NCBI RefSeq assembly: GCF_001522545.3
Contig: NC_031770.1
Coordinates: forward strand, 20,296,105 to 20,360,104
Length of the DNA: 64,000 nt
Direction: 5' to 3'
Source of the DNA: Parus major
Lineage: Eukaryota; Chordata; Aves; Passeriformes; Paridae
Positions within the stretch are counted from its first letter, which is position 1. Each line of letters begins with the position of its first letter. The notes under the pieces are model-generated. The model saw only the letters and a list, made by a program, of their open reading frames with translations. It did not search any database and had not been told where the DNA came from. Of this stretch, positions 47,061 to 60,129 are shown piece by piece. Position numbers and translations under genes: made by a program.

Positions 47061-47264
47061 ACAATACTCATTGAAAAACAGTGTAGAGAAATCTGAATCT
47101 GGTCCTTCAGCGACATGGCTTTTGCAGCACAGGCATTTGCAAAGTGCAAAATCAACTCTCAGTTTGCTCTTGTGCAAACCTCTTAAAGGTACATTCTTTC
47201 CATGATTATGTTGATTTTGTAGGTATTAATCTCAATTTATTTTGAATATGAAGACAGATAAGAT

Positions 47265-47287
47265 TTAATCCTTAAACTAAGGATTAA
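47265..47287. repeat. 10-bp perfect inverted repeat
   Basis: TTAATCCTTA (47265-47274), the 3-base loop AAC, then TAAGGATTAA (47278-47287) form a perfect hairpin. A partial direct copy (TTAGTCCTTAAA) follows within 25 bases. Confidence 0.85.
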
Positions 47288-50200
47288 GATTTAGTCCTTA
47301 AATTTAATTTTCAGTTGTGTTGAGATTACTTATGATGAATTCCTGTTTCAATCTAAGTAAGCCCAGTATTGCACCGAGCACAGTGAAGGCTTCTCTGGCT
47401 GAGTAATAACTAACACAGAACAGCATTTTAACTTTTTATAAGATCCAGTGACACTCCAGCTCCCATTAATATGGTGATCATAACATTAACAGAGAAGCAA
47501 TCGCTAATGCCTATTTCCTCTTCTGTGAAGCTCACAAATAGAACAAATCTACATTTTCCAAATGCCAAAATTTTTCTACTAAACATGATAACCAAACAAT
47601 TTCTCATGAACATGAACCTTGTTTGTCTAATAGTATTTGTGGGTAAACACCATTGTTGTTTGACTAGTGCATATATGTGTACAACACTGTAAATGCATAA
47701 TTGCTGCCTTATAAAACCACAGTGATAGTGTTTGTCTTACATAAAACAATCTGGCTTGCTTATGACCTGAAAAGGCCTTGGCTTTATCCTTTAGACAAGG
47801 TGAAGTATAAACTGTACCTCTTGTGCTGTCATTTCACATCTCAGGCTTTTCTCTTCCATTATCACTTTTGTTGTAGTTCTTCACCCACTTTTTTGAAGAT
47901 ATTATGAGCAGTATGGTGGGAGGAATGTTACATAAATGATTCAGGTGACACTTTGTACTAGCTAGATGTCACGTTTTTTCGAAGTTGCCTTTTGGGTAGA
48001 AGATTCTCAGAGAAATGCTGATCTGTTAAACTATCAGGTTTATCCTACTGTAAAAAAGAAGAGAGGTTTTGAAAAATTATGAAAAGCTTCAGCTTTATCC
48101 TGAAAGCCGTATCAGTCTTGATGACTGGTGTATAGGATTTACTGAATGTGGTTGAATCTGATTGCTAATGAATGGTCTTTTGACTCATCAGAGAAGTCTT
48201 GGTTCTTACTTGTGACATCAATGCAAAACAATAATTAAAAGCTAAATACAAAATTAGCATGTAGATGAAACTGCTTTTTTTTTTTTTTTTTAAGACATGG
48301 TCTATTCAAAACAGACTTGCTGCCACAGCACAGCTATGACAAGAAGTTGTGAATTTCTCGTCAATGCTTTTATAAGTCTTCTGTAAACATGTAAAGGACT
48401 TCAGGCCAAATCCTCCAGCATCCCTGCCTACTTTCTTCCTTACAAACCAATGAGAATGGGGTGCTCAAATACCTTTCATTTAAGTACTATCTTTGGGAAA
48501 ACAAGTGCAAAAGCAAATAAAAATTAAAGCGAATTACAGCAAAAGAGAATTAAATTTGAAACACGAATATTTAAATGAAAGTCAAGGTTCTGCTTAGATA
48601 CAACATCATATAAAGCTAAATGTCTTTTTTAATATTTCTGTCAGTGAATTCTGGTAGGAAATAATGAGATCACAAAATGAAACAATGATGCTACAGTAAT
48701 AAATAACTTGTCGTTTTCTGTATACTCAGCCAAGTCTTGATTATCCCACACAGATTGCTGGGTTGCTCTTTGGTTCATTCTGGATTGAGTTTATGGGCAA
48801 GATTTGGGCCATCCAATTTGCTGAGACCTATGGTTACCTTTTGATTATTGAATCATGAGTTGCAATCTGCTGCAGCTTTGTGATTACAGTGTAAATGAGT
48901 TATTCATAGATGATCAACTTCTTCTTTCTTGATGGTAATGAGGAAACACCTATCAATTCAAACATAAACAGGAAATTAAGAGCCAAAGTAATGACTCTCT
49001 TTTGCTAGCAAACATTTTCCTTTCTAATTACACAGGCAAATGAAGGATTTCCTCTTAAAGGGATACCCGTTGCATAAAAGCATAAACGATATTTCTATAG
49101 AAATGTATAAATAAAAGCCTTAATAAAAAATAATAGATGTAGTTTAAAACACCTGAGATTTTGTTTTCATATTCAAAACCACTAACTCCTAAATGAGTTA
49201 ACTGGTTCAAGTCTCCATATCAAACATGCATGCATTCATACATATTTTGGCACCAGATTTCTCAACAAGTTATAAGAATTTTCATTCAAAAGCAGATGCA
49301 GTGTAAAACATATATTCACTCTGAGAAAAGTAAGAATATCCCTATAAATGCAATGAAGAGCATACATTAATATTTGATCTAACTTTGATAAATTTAGTAA
49401 ATATTTTCCAGCAAGACGAAGCCATTGTTGCAAAAAGGCAGCTGCAGAATGAAAAAGGAGGAGGAAGAAGAGGCACAAATGTCTGTTTGCAGTAGACAAA
49501 TGAAATACTGTGTCTCTTCTGAAGTGCCTCAATCATGGGCTGCTTCAGCAGATACTGAAGGCATGGAACTGCTTTTGGTGACTTTAGCACATTCAGAAAG
49601 AGCTCTTATTTTCATATATTAATCTGTCCATCCAACAAGGCAATATTTTACAAGAAGATATTCTGAAACATCTGCTTGAGCCTACAAGACTGTCAGTGGT
49701 TGTCAATCATTGACTATTTTTAACAATTTTTCCCCATTGCAGGGTCTTGAATTTCTGTCTGAGTTTTTTCCTGTTAAAATAACAATTCCACCAAAAGATC
49801 TCATGGAATGTAGTGTAAATGGTGAATTCATAACCCAAACATGAGAACATACTCTCTAAATATCAAAAATAATAAAATGAAAGTAATGCTTCTTTTTTAT
49901 TGTGGCTCTCATTAGATTTATATTTACGTAAATTCAGAAAATGGGAAACATTTCTTTATGAATTTACCATGAGATTTTCAGTGTGAGCGAAGATTCATAA
50001 CAAAAAAAACATTATTTCAGATATTTGGGGAATCTAGAGGGAGTTTTTATTACATATGAGGTGTTTTCAGTGTCATAACAAATGCATGCAACAGACCCTC
50101 AAAATGAAATGACCTGAGCTCCAGCAGAATAAATAAAACTTGTTTAGAAAAAAATATGGAACTGAATAGCAGAAATATCTCCTTCCCTGACAGCTTTCCC

Positions 50201-52777
50201 CATTTTAGCACTCCAGTCTAGAATATAATTTTTAGAAGCAATGAAACTAAACTTGACAGAAGCTTAGACCGTGAAAAGTTATAAATAATTTGAACCAATC
50301 TAGGAGTTTGTATGCTCATAATTTTTATCACACTTCCATCCTCAAAAATATCATTAGACTAGCTGCTGGGTATTAAAGCAGTTCATCAGTTGAAGAAGCT
50401 GAGTTTAAGTAGTATGTATGACATTCACGAGAAGCCATCTGGCTTTTGTAACATCAAGGCAGGATGCCTTTTTGCTGCCTGATCTTCTGAGTGACAGCCC
50501 ATGTCCTCCTTGCTTCTCAGGATATCTGCTTGATCTTATTTTAGATCCTGACTGTTCAATCCTCCCCCTTCCCAGTTATAAGTGATTCTTATTGTTTTTG
50601 AGTACAGTGACACAGAAATTATCTTTCAAAACTCTTTATTTCCTTCTCCCCCACAGCTCTAGTGAAGGGACACCTGCTACAACAGACATTGCTTTCACTT
50701 TGAAATAAATAAGTCAGAGGAGAGAAAACAGCAAACCTAGGGGCACAGCAAGGATTTACACCCAGTCAGGCCAGGAGTTGCCATGGGCAGCACACCTAGG
50801 AGCCACCATGCACACAAAAATCACATCTGTGCTGGCCAGTGAGGAACGGGCGTCAGTGCAGAGCCATACAGCTCTTCCTCGGGGAGATATGCGCTAGATT
50901 GAGAGGAATGGAAGAAGGCAGGAAACATCAGATTCCTGATGTGGCTTTAGAGTCCTCTACTTAGCAAAGATTATCTGAACACTTCAGGAATTTGTTCTCT
51001 TAACACCACACTGAGGCAAGAAGAAAAATCTATGTTTCTGATTCAAAACTCACATCTCACCGCCAAGGCTGCTGACCACTACGCACATGACCAAGGATCA
51101 GACATCATCTAACATGATGTTATGCCTGTTGTGACAGATGCTGTCTTTGGGATAGCAGGAACAAGCGTACCTACTGCACAGGGAAGGGCAGGAAGCCCTT
51201 ACTTCCAGTCTGCTACCTTGGGATAGCCAACTCCACCAGATAGCAGCACAAGCCTGGGAATCTCCTTTGCTTTGCCTTTGTTCCTTTTTTAAACCTGCTT
51301 GCTAGGTCAATACAGACATGCTTTTTAGTAGCTGGAGACAAAGTCTGTCTTGGCTCAGGGATAAAGCAATTTATGTCTGCATCCATAACTGGTCATGGGT
51401 TAAACTGCCCAAATGTCAGCTGACAGCACACACTCTCAGTGTGCAAAAAAGTGCTTCCACTTTTTTCTTCACAGTGTGCTGGTCTGTAAAAACGGTAGAA
51501 TTTAAGTATATACCAGCTATTTTGATAAGATAAATCATTAGAACAGAATGAAGGATTTCTGGCATTACTGCAGAGGGTGGATTCACCCTGTGTGAATGTT
51601 ATTTACAAGTATTTTTACTTTTACTTGCCTCTAGGCTTCAGGAAAGAGAAAGGGAACTGTGAGGGAATTGTAGCCAAGAGGACATGCTGATTGCAAACCT
51701 TTGTTGTCTCTGAAAAATGTATTAAATACTTTGATAATTTTCTCCCAGGCAATGAATTACAACAAATGAAAAATGTAATCAATTCTGCCTGTGCTCCTCT
51801 TTCCTCCACATTCCTTCAGGAAAGGCACATGAACTGTAGCTAATTTTGGTCTTCAGGTCTCACCCAGTAGTTTCAGAACGTCAAAACAAGGCTTTATGTT
51901 TAGATACAAGAACACAGATTAAGGACTTGTCCCTGAACTGTCCACTTAGGGCGGTCTGGAATACTTGTCTATTTATCCTGTGTTGGGGGGTTGTGCTTGG
52001 GAAAAGATAGACTCAGAAAATTGTATCTCTGGCCATGCTGTCTCTTGTCCCACAGGGGAAATTAGCTACAGCAGCCACTCCATAGCCTTTCTGTGAATTT
52101 GGTGGCCAAGACCATGCTGGAGGCTGAACTCTTATTTCAGGCATTAGACAACAAGTATTGTCACAAGAAATGCAGACAGGTGAACTAATGGTTTTGATCA
52201 TCTTGCAGAGGACCCAATTCCTAATAAAATGCTTCCTTTGGACAGGAGATTTAAAGAAATCCAGTTCCAGACCTACAAATTGTGTCATCAGTACTCATTT
52301 TGCAAAGTCCTTCTCTATCATTTCCAGCAATTGACTTGGGTTTAGACAAGATGGAAAGAGATGGGATTAAGGAATATTACTGTGGTGTCTGTTTCTGTGT
52401 AGACCATTATATACAAATTGAGAAGTGATGGGTCTTTCAATAACTTTTGAAATTTTTATTTACTATCACTTTTCTTCCCCCGACTCCACACACAGAACTA
52501 GACTGCTGAAACTTAGAGGTTTACATTGTATTGAAAATATTTTTAGGGATTTTTCAACAATATAGATGCTGAATACCACAGACCACCATGCACCTAACTT
52601 ATGAAAATCAAAGTGCCTTTGGTCACATTTTATTATGGGTATCATTATTTAATATTCCAGTTCCAGAAAGAAATATACTATTTTGCAATATCCATATTTT
52701 TCCTCCTCTACAGTCTTCTATATTGAGAAAACAAGAATTGGAAAATATGTTTTCAACTATTGGAGTACTTATTATGC
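47288..52777. other. Intergenic, no gene recognised
   Basis: This 5.5 kb is without supported genes. It includes a T17 run at 48275-48291, the candidate regulatory stretch at about 48,700-49,130, and somewhat GC-richer sequence at about 50,640-51,300 in which I see no family signature. Confidence 0.65.
48700..49130. promoter_or_regulatory. Candidate conserved non-coding element
   Basis: The stretch is non-repetitive and non-coding, with clustered homeodomain-like TAAT/ATTA cores, TGATTATTGAATCATGAG-type words and TTTGATT. The texture is like developmental enhancers. This is pattern judgement only; an alignment to other vertebrates is needed to support it. Confidence 0.25.
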
Positions 52778-52925
52778 TATTTTCAAAAAAAAAAACCAAA
52801 CCCAAACAATAACAAAAAAAAACAAACACACAATGAAACCACAGCAAAAAAACCCTACTCCCAGGAAATCAAACCTAACCAAAACAGTAAAGATAAAAGC
52901 CCAACAAAATACCAACTAGACAACA
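52778..52925. repeat. A/C-rich strand-asymmetric tract
   Basis: About 150 bases are composed mainly of A and C with very little G and T, beginning with an A run and continuing in AAACC/AACAAA-like units. It looks like a degenerate A-rich simple repeat, possibly an expanded retroposon tail without a recognisable body. Confidence 0.75.
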
Positions 52926-53029
52926 CCATATAATACCAGATTTCTACATTTCCCCACCAATTTAAATAATTATTATTTTAAGCACTCTCCTGGTTGATAC
53001 ATATTACAGAAATTTACTATAGCCCAGCA

Positions 53030-53840
53030 ATGGCACATTGGAATTACGGGCAGAGCTCTGTCAACCCCTCTGCAGCCCCACACTACCTGAAACTCTCAGC
53101 TTTGTCCTTGTTCTAACTTTAAATCCTAAGGAACACCCTTGGCTTATCTCAAAACACCCAGCCATGGTCTAGCTGAACAGCTCCTGGGAGAGAAATCCTT
53201 CTGTCACCTAAAGGTTATTTGGCAGCCCAGCTCCAGCAGCAGGTCTAGGCCATCCCTCCATCCCAGCCACAACACCAACCCAAGCTCTAGGCTGTGTCAG
53301 AGGCTTGTGCCAAGGCCACACTTAGGGCTCAAACAAGTCCTCAGTGAAGAAACCTTGCAGCTTTCTCTATCTTTCAGCAGTCCCTGGCTGCCACCTGAAG
53401 TGCTCAGCCTGTCTCCTGGCTGGCCTTACTCCAAGACCCACAGCACAGCAGTGACAAACAGAAACCAGTTTCAGGGGAAAGCCCTAACAAGAGTCTGTGC
53501 TTTCCCTTGACAGGCTCTTTCCAGCCCTACACCACCTGATGCTCTTGACTTTGTAGCTACTCAATTATTTACTCAAAAACAAAGGCTAGGCTTTGACCAA
53601 GCCTTAGCCAAAGAACATCACAGTCTACACCAACAACCTGTCTGAGGAGCATGGTTTTTGCAGTCTACACCATCCTTTGTCATCCCTGTGTATTCCAGCA
53701 CCACTTGGAGCTGTAGATTTATTCTCTCTCCCAGCCTTAATCCTGACTGTGTGCTTTGGCAGAGTGTCAGCCTGAAATACTCATCCACATATGGACCACA
53801 GGAGCTTCTAACAGGAGAAGGACTGGTGCTTGTTTGTTTT
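53030..53840. other. GC-richer, CT-rich island of unknown origin
   Basis: About 800 bp stands out by composition: many CCAGC, CTCCAG and CAGCC words, with few CpG. A 123-codon frame at 53,139-53,510 (+) is Ser/Pro-rich, has no domain and no start context, and is probably a consequence of composition. It resembles in texture the block at about 58,930-59,350. It may be an old unclassified repeat. Confidence 0.35.
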
Positions 53841-54209
53841 CATTAACAATATATTTAATTTAATGCACAGTGCTATAAATAAATTATAACTGTATATTTT
53901 TAATCTAGGAAATTACCCTGGAAGAATATTTTAGCAGGGTTTTTTTTTTCCAGAGTGGCTTAAATTACAGGAGCTGCTTTGCCTTGGGGATGCTAATATT
54001 TCATACTCATATTAAAATATGGATAAGGTGAAATAGTATTTAATTGTTAAAACTGTATTTAATTTAGATTAAATTTAATACTTGGTGGAAAATGTTAATT
54101 ATTCTCATTTTTTGTGCTGCTGCTCCATGGCATATTAATACACCAGAAGTACATTCACAGCCTACTGCTAAAATCCAAGGTCTTACAAATACAAAATTAC
54201 ATTAAAGAA

Positions 54210-54240
54210 TTTTCTACATCTATGAAATAGATGTAGAAAA
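54210..54240. repeat. 14-bp perfect inverted repeat
   Basis: TTTTCTACATCTAT (54210-54223), loop GAA, then ATAGATGTAGAAAA (54227-54240) form a perfect 14-bp hairpin. No flanking target duplication or transposon body is evident. Confidence 0.92.
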
Positions 54241-57200
54241 GAATCCCTGTTACACTTATTTTACTAGTGTGGAAATTAAGCAATACCCATCAAAATCAGA
54301 GCTTTAAAAGGGAGAGGTGGGTGTCTAAATAGGGCCTGAAGCAGATTTTAGACAAAGTTGGAGTTGCTGTCCTGCAGTCTCCAGTCCACCTGGATATCTA
54401 ACCTAGAGTCATTCAGATCCTATTGTAGATATCTGGCCTTAAAATATCCTTAACACCTAAAAATTCTACTTTCAGACACACAAAGAGGAGTAATGCTTAT
54501 AAGAGCCCTGTGGTACTGGATGGTCACTTCATGTCTAAATCAAGGCACAGAAAGCAGAAACCCCTCGTGAAGAAAACAGCCTTCAAGCTCCCATCTGGTT
54601 ATTCATTAGGCATTAGACCCTACTCAAAGAACCAGTCTTTTACTTTATCCCGTGGATAAAAGAACAGAATTGAATAGCTGGCATCTTCCACACATTGAAG
54701 TGAAATTCTTTCCTCAAATCTGTTTCAAGGCTTAATGTTAGTAATGAAATTACTCATTCAAGGCTGATTTAAATACACAGATCAGAGGTTGAGCTGCCAA
54801 CTTTTGATCGCATTCAGAAATAAAGGTTTTATGCAGAAGTTTTTGTGCACTTTTTTGTAATTATTGTCAGCAGAAAGTGCCACAGATGTCTCAGTGTTAC
54901 AGGTTTGGAAAAGAATTGTTGGAGAAAGAAAGTTTGGAATGAAGCTGTACACAGATCCAAAAGTTTCTTAGAAAAGTTATAGACTTGAGACTATAAAAGT
55001 ATATTCTTGAGATGGATTCTTCTTTCTAAATATGTGTAGGAGACAGTAGACAAGTTCTTTGTAGCAGGCATCAAGGAAAACAAGGAGATGACAGTCTTCT
55101 GCTGTTCTCTTTCCCACCATGAGGACACCTTTGTTAAAGAAAGTATTACTCCCTCAGTTCTGATTCTTTTTTTCTTCTTTTTTTAACGTAAAGACTGACA
55201 TATCTAGTATAAAAGACATATTTCTTCAGATTAAATTACCAGTGCTCTGCCACTATCTTCTTGTTTGCTGGTGCTTCTTTTGATGCCTGTGTGCTCAGGG
55301 TCAGAGCCATCCAAACCCCCAGCTCTCTGCTCAGATCTCAGTTCTGCTTGTGAGTTCTTGGCAAGGCTTGGTTATTCTTCCATGAAGTAGAAGGTGCACA
55401 AGACTGGATCTGACAGTTCAATATGTTTGGAGTTTAAAATAATACACAGAGCTTGAAACAAACTATTTGCTTGTTTGAAAGAAAAAAATTGTTATAGAAA
55501 TTGTTAAAATGCACATTTCTGAATAACACTCTATCTGGCATTGTTTAGTTGCAATCAAAATTTCCCCATTAAATGAGGAGCATGCTTCACTTAAACAGCT
55601 ATAAAATTTCCCAAATCCATGGTCCCCACAATGAACATGCTTCATTTGGTGACATCAGGGAACTTTCTTTAGTTTAGCTCACCAAACATCCCTGCTGGTG
55701 AGCCCACACACAGCCTTTAACCAAGGAGAGATAAAACCAGCAGCTGCTAAGCTTTGTAAGAATCACTACACTTTGCCAAATTATTAATAAAATGTCAAAC
55801 CACAATGCAGGTCAGACCTGTGACTGGGTGTTCCCCCTTAGTTTTATACCTTTCTGAAGAAGAGGGGTTGTGATGACAAAAACAGCAAATGGGGCAGAAA
55901 AGAAGGTTCAATAATGGATCTGCATGTATAAAACAAAAAGGGAGGCAATATTAGTAAAATAAGTCAGTAATGAAAAGCAGAAGGACCAGCCATTTCCTGA
56001 TAGGCAAGTGTATTTTAAGGTATGGAAGATATATGTTGCTTAAGTGGTTTATTTTGATTAGTTTAGGTGGTTTCTGGGCATCCTGACTTTTTAAAAATAA
56101 TGGTTTTGTCGCCTCCTTTTCTTAATGAACCACGCAGGGACCCAAATAACGAGCTCAAAGGTGCTGGTTCAACCTGAGGGTGAAGGAATCAGGTGCTCAC
56201 AGCTTTAGTTCATTTCAAACCCCTGCAGGAATTGGTAATGGAGGACAGGTCTCTAGAGATATTTCAGCACATGGTCCTAAAGAAATATTAGAATGTTGGT
56301 GCCTATTATGTAATTTTATATGTTGAGTTCTAAGTCACTCAGTGTCCTGGTTGCAGAGGTGGGGGAGGAGCTTAGCGTGGTGTGGGTGCATCTAAATTGT
56401 TATTCTATACCACCCACAGCATCACCGGGGGCTGTGGTTTTGGGATGAAGCTAAAGAAACTCTGCAAAACAATTTTGGGGCAGGGAAAATTCAGAGGTAA
56501 CCACAATTTTGCATTGAAAAAAAGAACACCTTTCCTCCTTTTCTTCACGCACCAGAAAAACTCCCTTGAAAAATTTCAGCTACAAATTTTTCAACAATGA
56601 TTTTATCATAAAATGCATGCCTTATGAAATAGTTTTTTCTTCCTTGGTCCAGTAAAGTGGTCCAGTGTAAAAATTCTCAAAGAAAACTTTGAATGCCTAT
56701 TTTTCTATTAGACAAAAAGTGTCACTTTCCATTTAGATCATTTACTTTCACATATTAGAATGATGGAGGAAAAGAGAAACTGTCTTGTATGTGGTTAACA
56801 AAGAGGAAGAGAGAATAGCTATAGATGCACAAATTTGGAGTCATGTAAATCATCAGAAATTTGGATTGTTATATAAACTGACAATGCATGCTTTCTCTTG
56901 GCATAGATAATCATTAATAGTTATTATTCATGCAAGATGAGAAGTCTGCAAGAGAGTTAGTGTATGATACCAGCTGTGAGATTTTTTCCACACTTGTCTT
57001 TGACAGTCAATACATCTCATCTGCTAAGCCAATCTTGATTATAATATTATCAAAAATATATGAAAATTCTTTGAAATATATTGCTTTAGAACTAAAGTGG
57101 CACAGAACATTGAAGGATGCTAATGTGAAACAAGAAAATTGCATCAGGGCATCTTCATAAATTATATATTTGAGCCATTATTCATATCTTCTGAGAAACA

Positions 57201-58925
57201 AGATTGAGCACGCAAGACAATCTAACTAGCTTTCTCCAATGCAATTGGATATGCCATATATTTAAGACAGAGACACAAATTTAGATACACTAATACTGAC
57301 AAAACCAATTTCTATTCCCTTTTTCTCCATCACCCCCTCAAAAAAAGAAGGTAATTCTCAGCTTCTATCTGCCTTTTCATCCTTTCTGCTCAGTGTGCTG
57401 TAATGGAGCTAACCCTCATGTCTGCACTGGGGCAAGGATTTTACATTGGCAGTCAATTTATGGTTGGTTTCCTATTATTCTATATATCATATGAGAGATG
57501 CATATCATGATTAAACTGCTATTTTTCTGATTTTCTCCATTATACTGGTGCTACGGTAGCTGAATTTTTGCCCAAGCATCATGAAAAACCAGGATTAAAT
57601 TGCACATTATAAAGAAAAAAGTAACAGAAAAATTGTAAATTAACTTTAACACACTCAAAAAAGTATGCTGCTTCGTATTATTCATGAGAAGACCAGTTTC
57701 TCTATCAGAAGGATGTCTGTCTCATTCTTAAGCCAATTCTCAGAACTCAGTTTGTCTAAAGGGTTGCTATTATACCCTTGCATAGCAAACATAACATTCC
57801 TATGTGACTGAAAAGCATAATATCAATTCCTATAAAAATAAACACTCAATTTGAAAAAAATATCAAGATTTGAAGAATTTCCATTTCAGAAGAGTTTTAG
57901 ATTTTCTGGATAAATGTCAAAACACAGTTCTGTTTTCCTACATCACTATTCAATGCATTTTAGCTGAGATATTGTTGAAGCAGCAGCCTGCTTTTAGGGC
58001 AACCTGGTCCAGAGAATGGTCCAAATCTTGTATATAAATTCCCTAAACCAGAATTTCCCTCTGCAGGAAATCTTACACCCATCTTACAGAGCCAAATTCA
58101 TATTTATAAATAAACAACAAAACTTTTAGAGGGTCTGCATACAGTGAAGATGACATAATCAATCAATATTTAAATCTAAGCAGTTACATGGTTACCACAA
58201 CTCTGAAACTGGCTGAAATTTGCAAATGAGTTTGTAAAAATAAATTTTAAACATCAATAATAATCTAGTGGACCTGACAGAAGCTTATTTTTGCTTTACA
58301 ACAGATGTATAAACCATTCTGCTCATTACAAAGAAGTTCATCTTATTCTATTAAGTGGTAAGTGGAGTGTTAAAATTTATGTCAAAATATACTGTTGTGT
58401 TCTATCCTTGAAACACAAGCCAAATTTACTCTGATTTAAACTAATGCACATTTCTGAAAATCCATTGACTGCAAATAAGGGTAGAACTTGGCGTAGCACA
58501 TTCCCTCTGCATTTGTCACAGTTTTTATTGGTTTATTTCTTCCATTTTTTTAAATAGTTAGTGTTTGCCTATTATTGCTGCAGTTGTTGACTTTAAAGTC
58601 CCAGAGAGTAAAATTATTTGTTTACTACAGAATTCCTTCTGCCTGTTATCCTAACAATGTCTGTTAACTTTAATTGATAGTGAGACACTAGTAAGTGAGC
58701 CTACTGAAATAGCACAGGGAGCTCGGATTCTCCTGTTTCTTATTTCCAAAGTCTTGCACACCCCCTGTCATTTTTACTGTTTGTGATCTATTTCACTAAA
58801 TCCTACCAAAGATTCACGTGTCACTTATATTGGTAACCTACTGACAATTAGAAAAAATAATAAACCCTCACCCCAAAAATCTCAAACCCAATACAGTACC
58901 TGACATCAAGAATTAAACCTGTGAA
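54241..58925. other. Intergenic, no gene recognised
   Basis: This 4.7 kb of AT-rich sequence has no gene, RNA gene or clear repeat that I can support. Confidence 0.65.
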
Positions 58926-58929
58926 CAAA

Positions 58930-59350
58930 CTTAGGCCACCAGTTGATCTTATCATGTCCACCTTCACCTTGGTCTTCCTCCCAGCCAACTTCTCATGGCT
59001 TATTTGAGCTCAGGCCCCAGAACCATGCTGTAGGTGCATCCACACCTGGCCATGTCCTTTGCTGTCCTGCCTTGCTGACTGGTTTTCCTGGATTAACCTC
59101 AAGCCCTATGTTGTGTGTCCAGCCCTTCCTTCTGCCCCTGACTGGCTTCCATCAATGGACACCGGAGTAATTTTGCTTACCTCACCGTGACTGGAGCTGT
59201 TCATAGACCCTAAGAGCAACTCATCCATGACCTTTTGGACTGCTCTCTTACATCACCCTTGGCTCCCAGATCATTCTCTCTCTTGAAGCAGCCCTGCTCT
59301 TGCTGACATTGGGTATCTTTGCACCTAAATGTTGAGCTTTGACCCAGGAA
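58930..59350. other. CT-rich island of unknown origin
   Basis: About 420 bp is rich in CCT/CTG/TGCC words (CCATGTCCTTTGCTGTCCTG, GCTGACTGGTTTTCCTGG). No domain appears in any frame. Its composition resembles the island at 53,030-53,840, suggesting a shared, unclassified repeat origin. Confidence 0.35.
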
Positions 59351-60129
59351 CTGAGCACTTATGAAGAGCATTTACAGAAGGCAGCATGTTCAGTTAGTAA
59401 CTATCCCATGCAGACCACAGGGAAGTATTAGGAAAAGAGACATAGAAAACAGGTAGGTATTCCTGTAGCTCTTACTGCTTATGCCATGGTAAGAGGCATC
59501 CTGGAACAGATCAGGGAGTCATCCCAGCCCATTCTTTTTCTCTTTCAGCAACAAACAATGGAAAAGCATTTCAAAACCAGCACATATCAAAAGATTCTTT
59601 CTTACTTCTGAAAGTATATAGATATAGAAATGTCTGAGACAAGGTGACATCAAGTTTCTGCATATAATTACCCAAAATATATAATATATATACAGCATAT
59701 AATATCCTCTGTAACCTTTTGAATCCATTTAGATGTTAGACCTCTACAACATCTCAGAGTAATGAGTAGCACTATGACGCTGTCCATTATCTGGAAAAGT
59801 GCATCCCTTTATGGCAAACCCACTGCATGGATATTTCTGCTTCTTGCATCAGCAGATCAGGAATCAAATCTCAAGCAAATCCATAAGAAAAATCAAGACA
59901 AAGCAGATCAAGGGGAAAAAAAAGAGCAGCAAGCATAGATGACAATTCTCAAGCCACAAAGTAGACAAACAGCATAATGTGTGTCCTCCTTCACTTTTTA
60001 TAACTGAGACAGCTCGACAACACCTTCCAGAAAACACACTGCATGCAGCTCGAGAGCCTAAATAAGTCAAAGCTTTGAGCACGAGCAGGCCCAAACCCCT
60101 CGTTTTTCTCCTTTTTCAGCAGAATCCAA

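Noticed and set aside
51981..52290. TGTTGGGGGGTTGTG resembling the start of the 737-bp LTR
   Set aside because: Only the first dozen or so bases are alike. I found no matching CA end with a repeat of the preceding TCCTG, and the following sequence differs.
53139..53510. 123-codon Ser/Pro-rich frame
   Set aside because: No domain, no start context and no splice partners; it is explained by CT-rich composition.
57985..58060. GGGCAACCTGGTCCAGAGAATGG-like words suggesting a CR1 fragment
   Set aside because: The match is limited to a short phrase. The flanks do not continue as CR1 on either strand.
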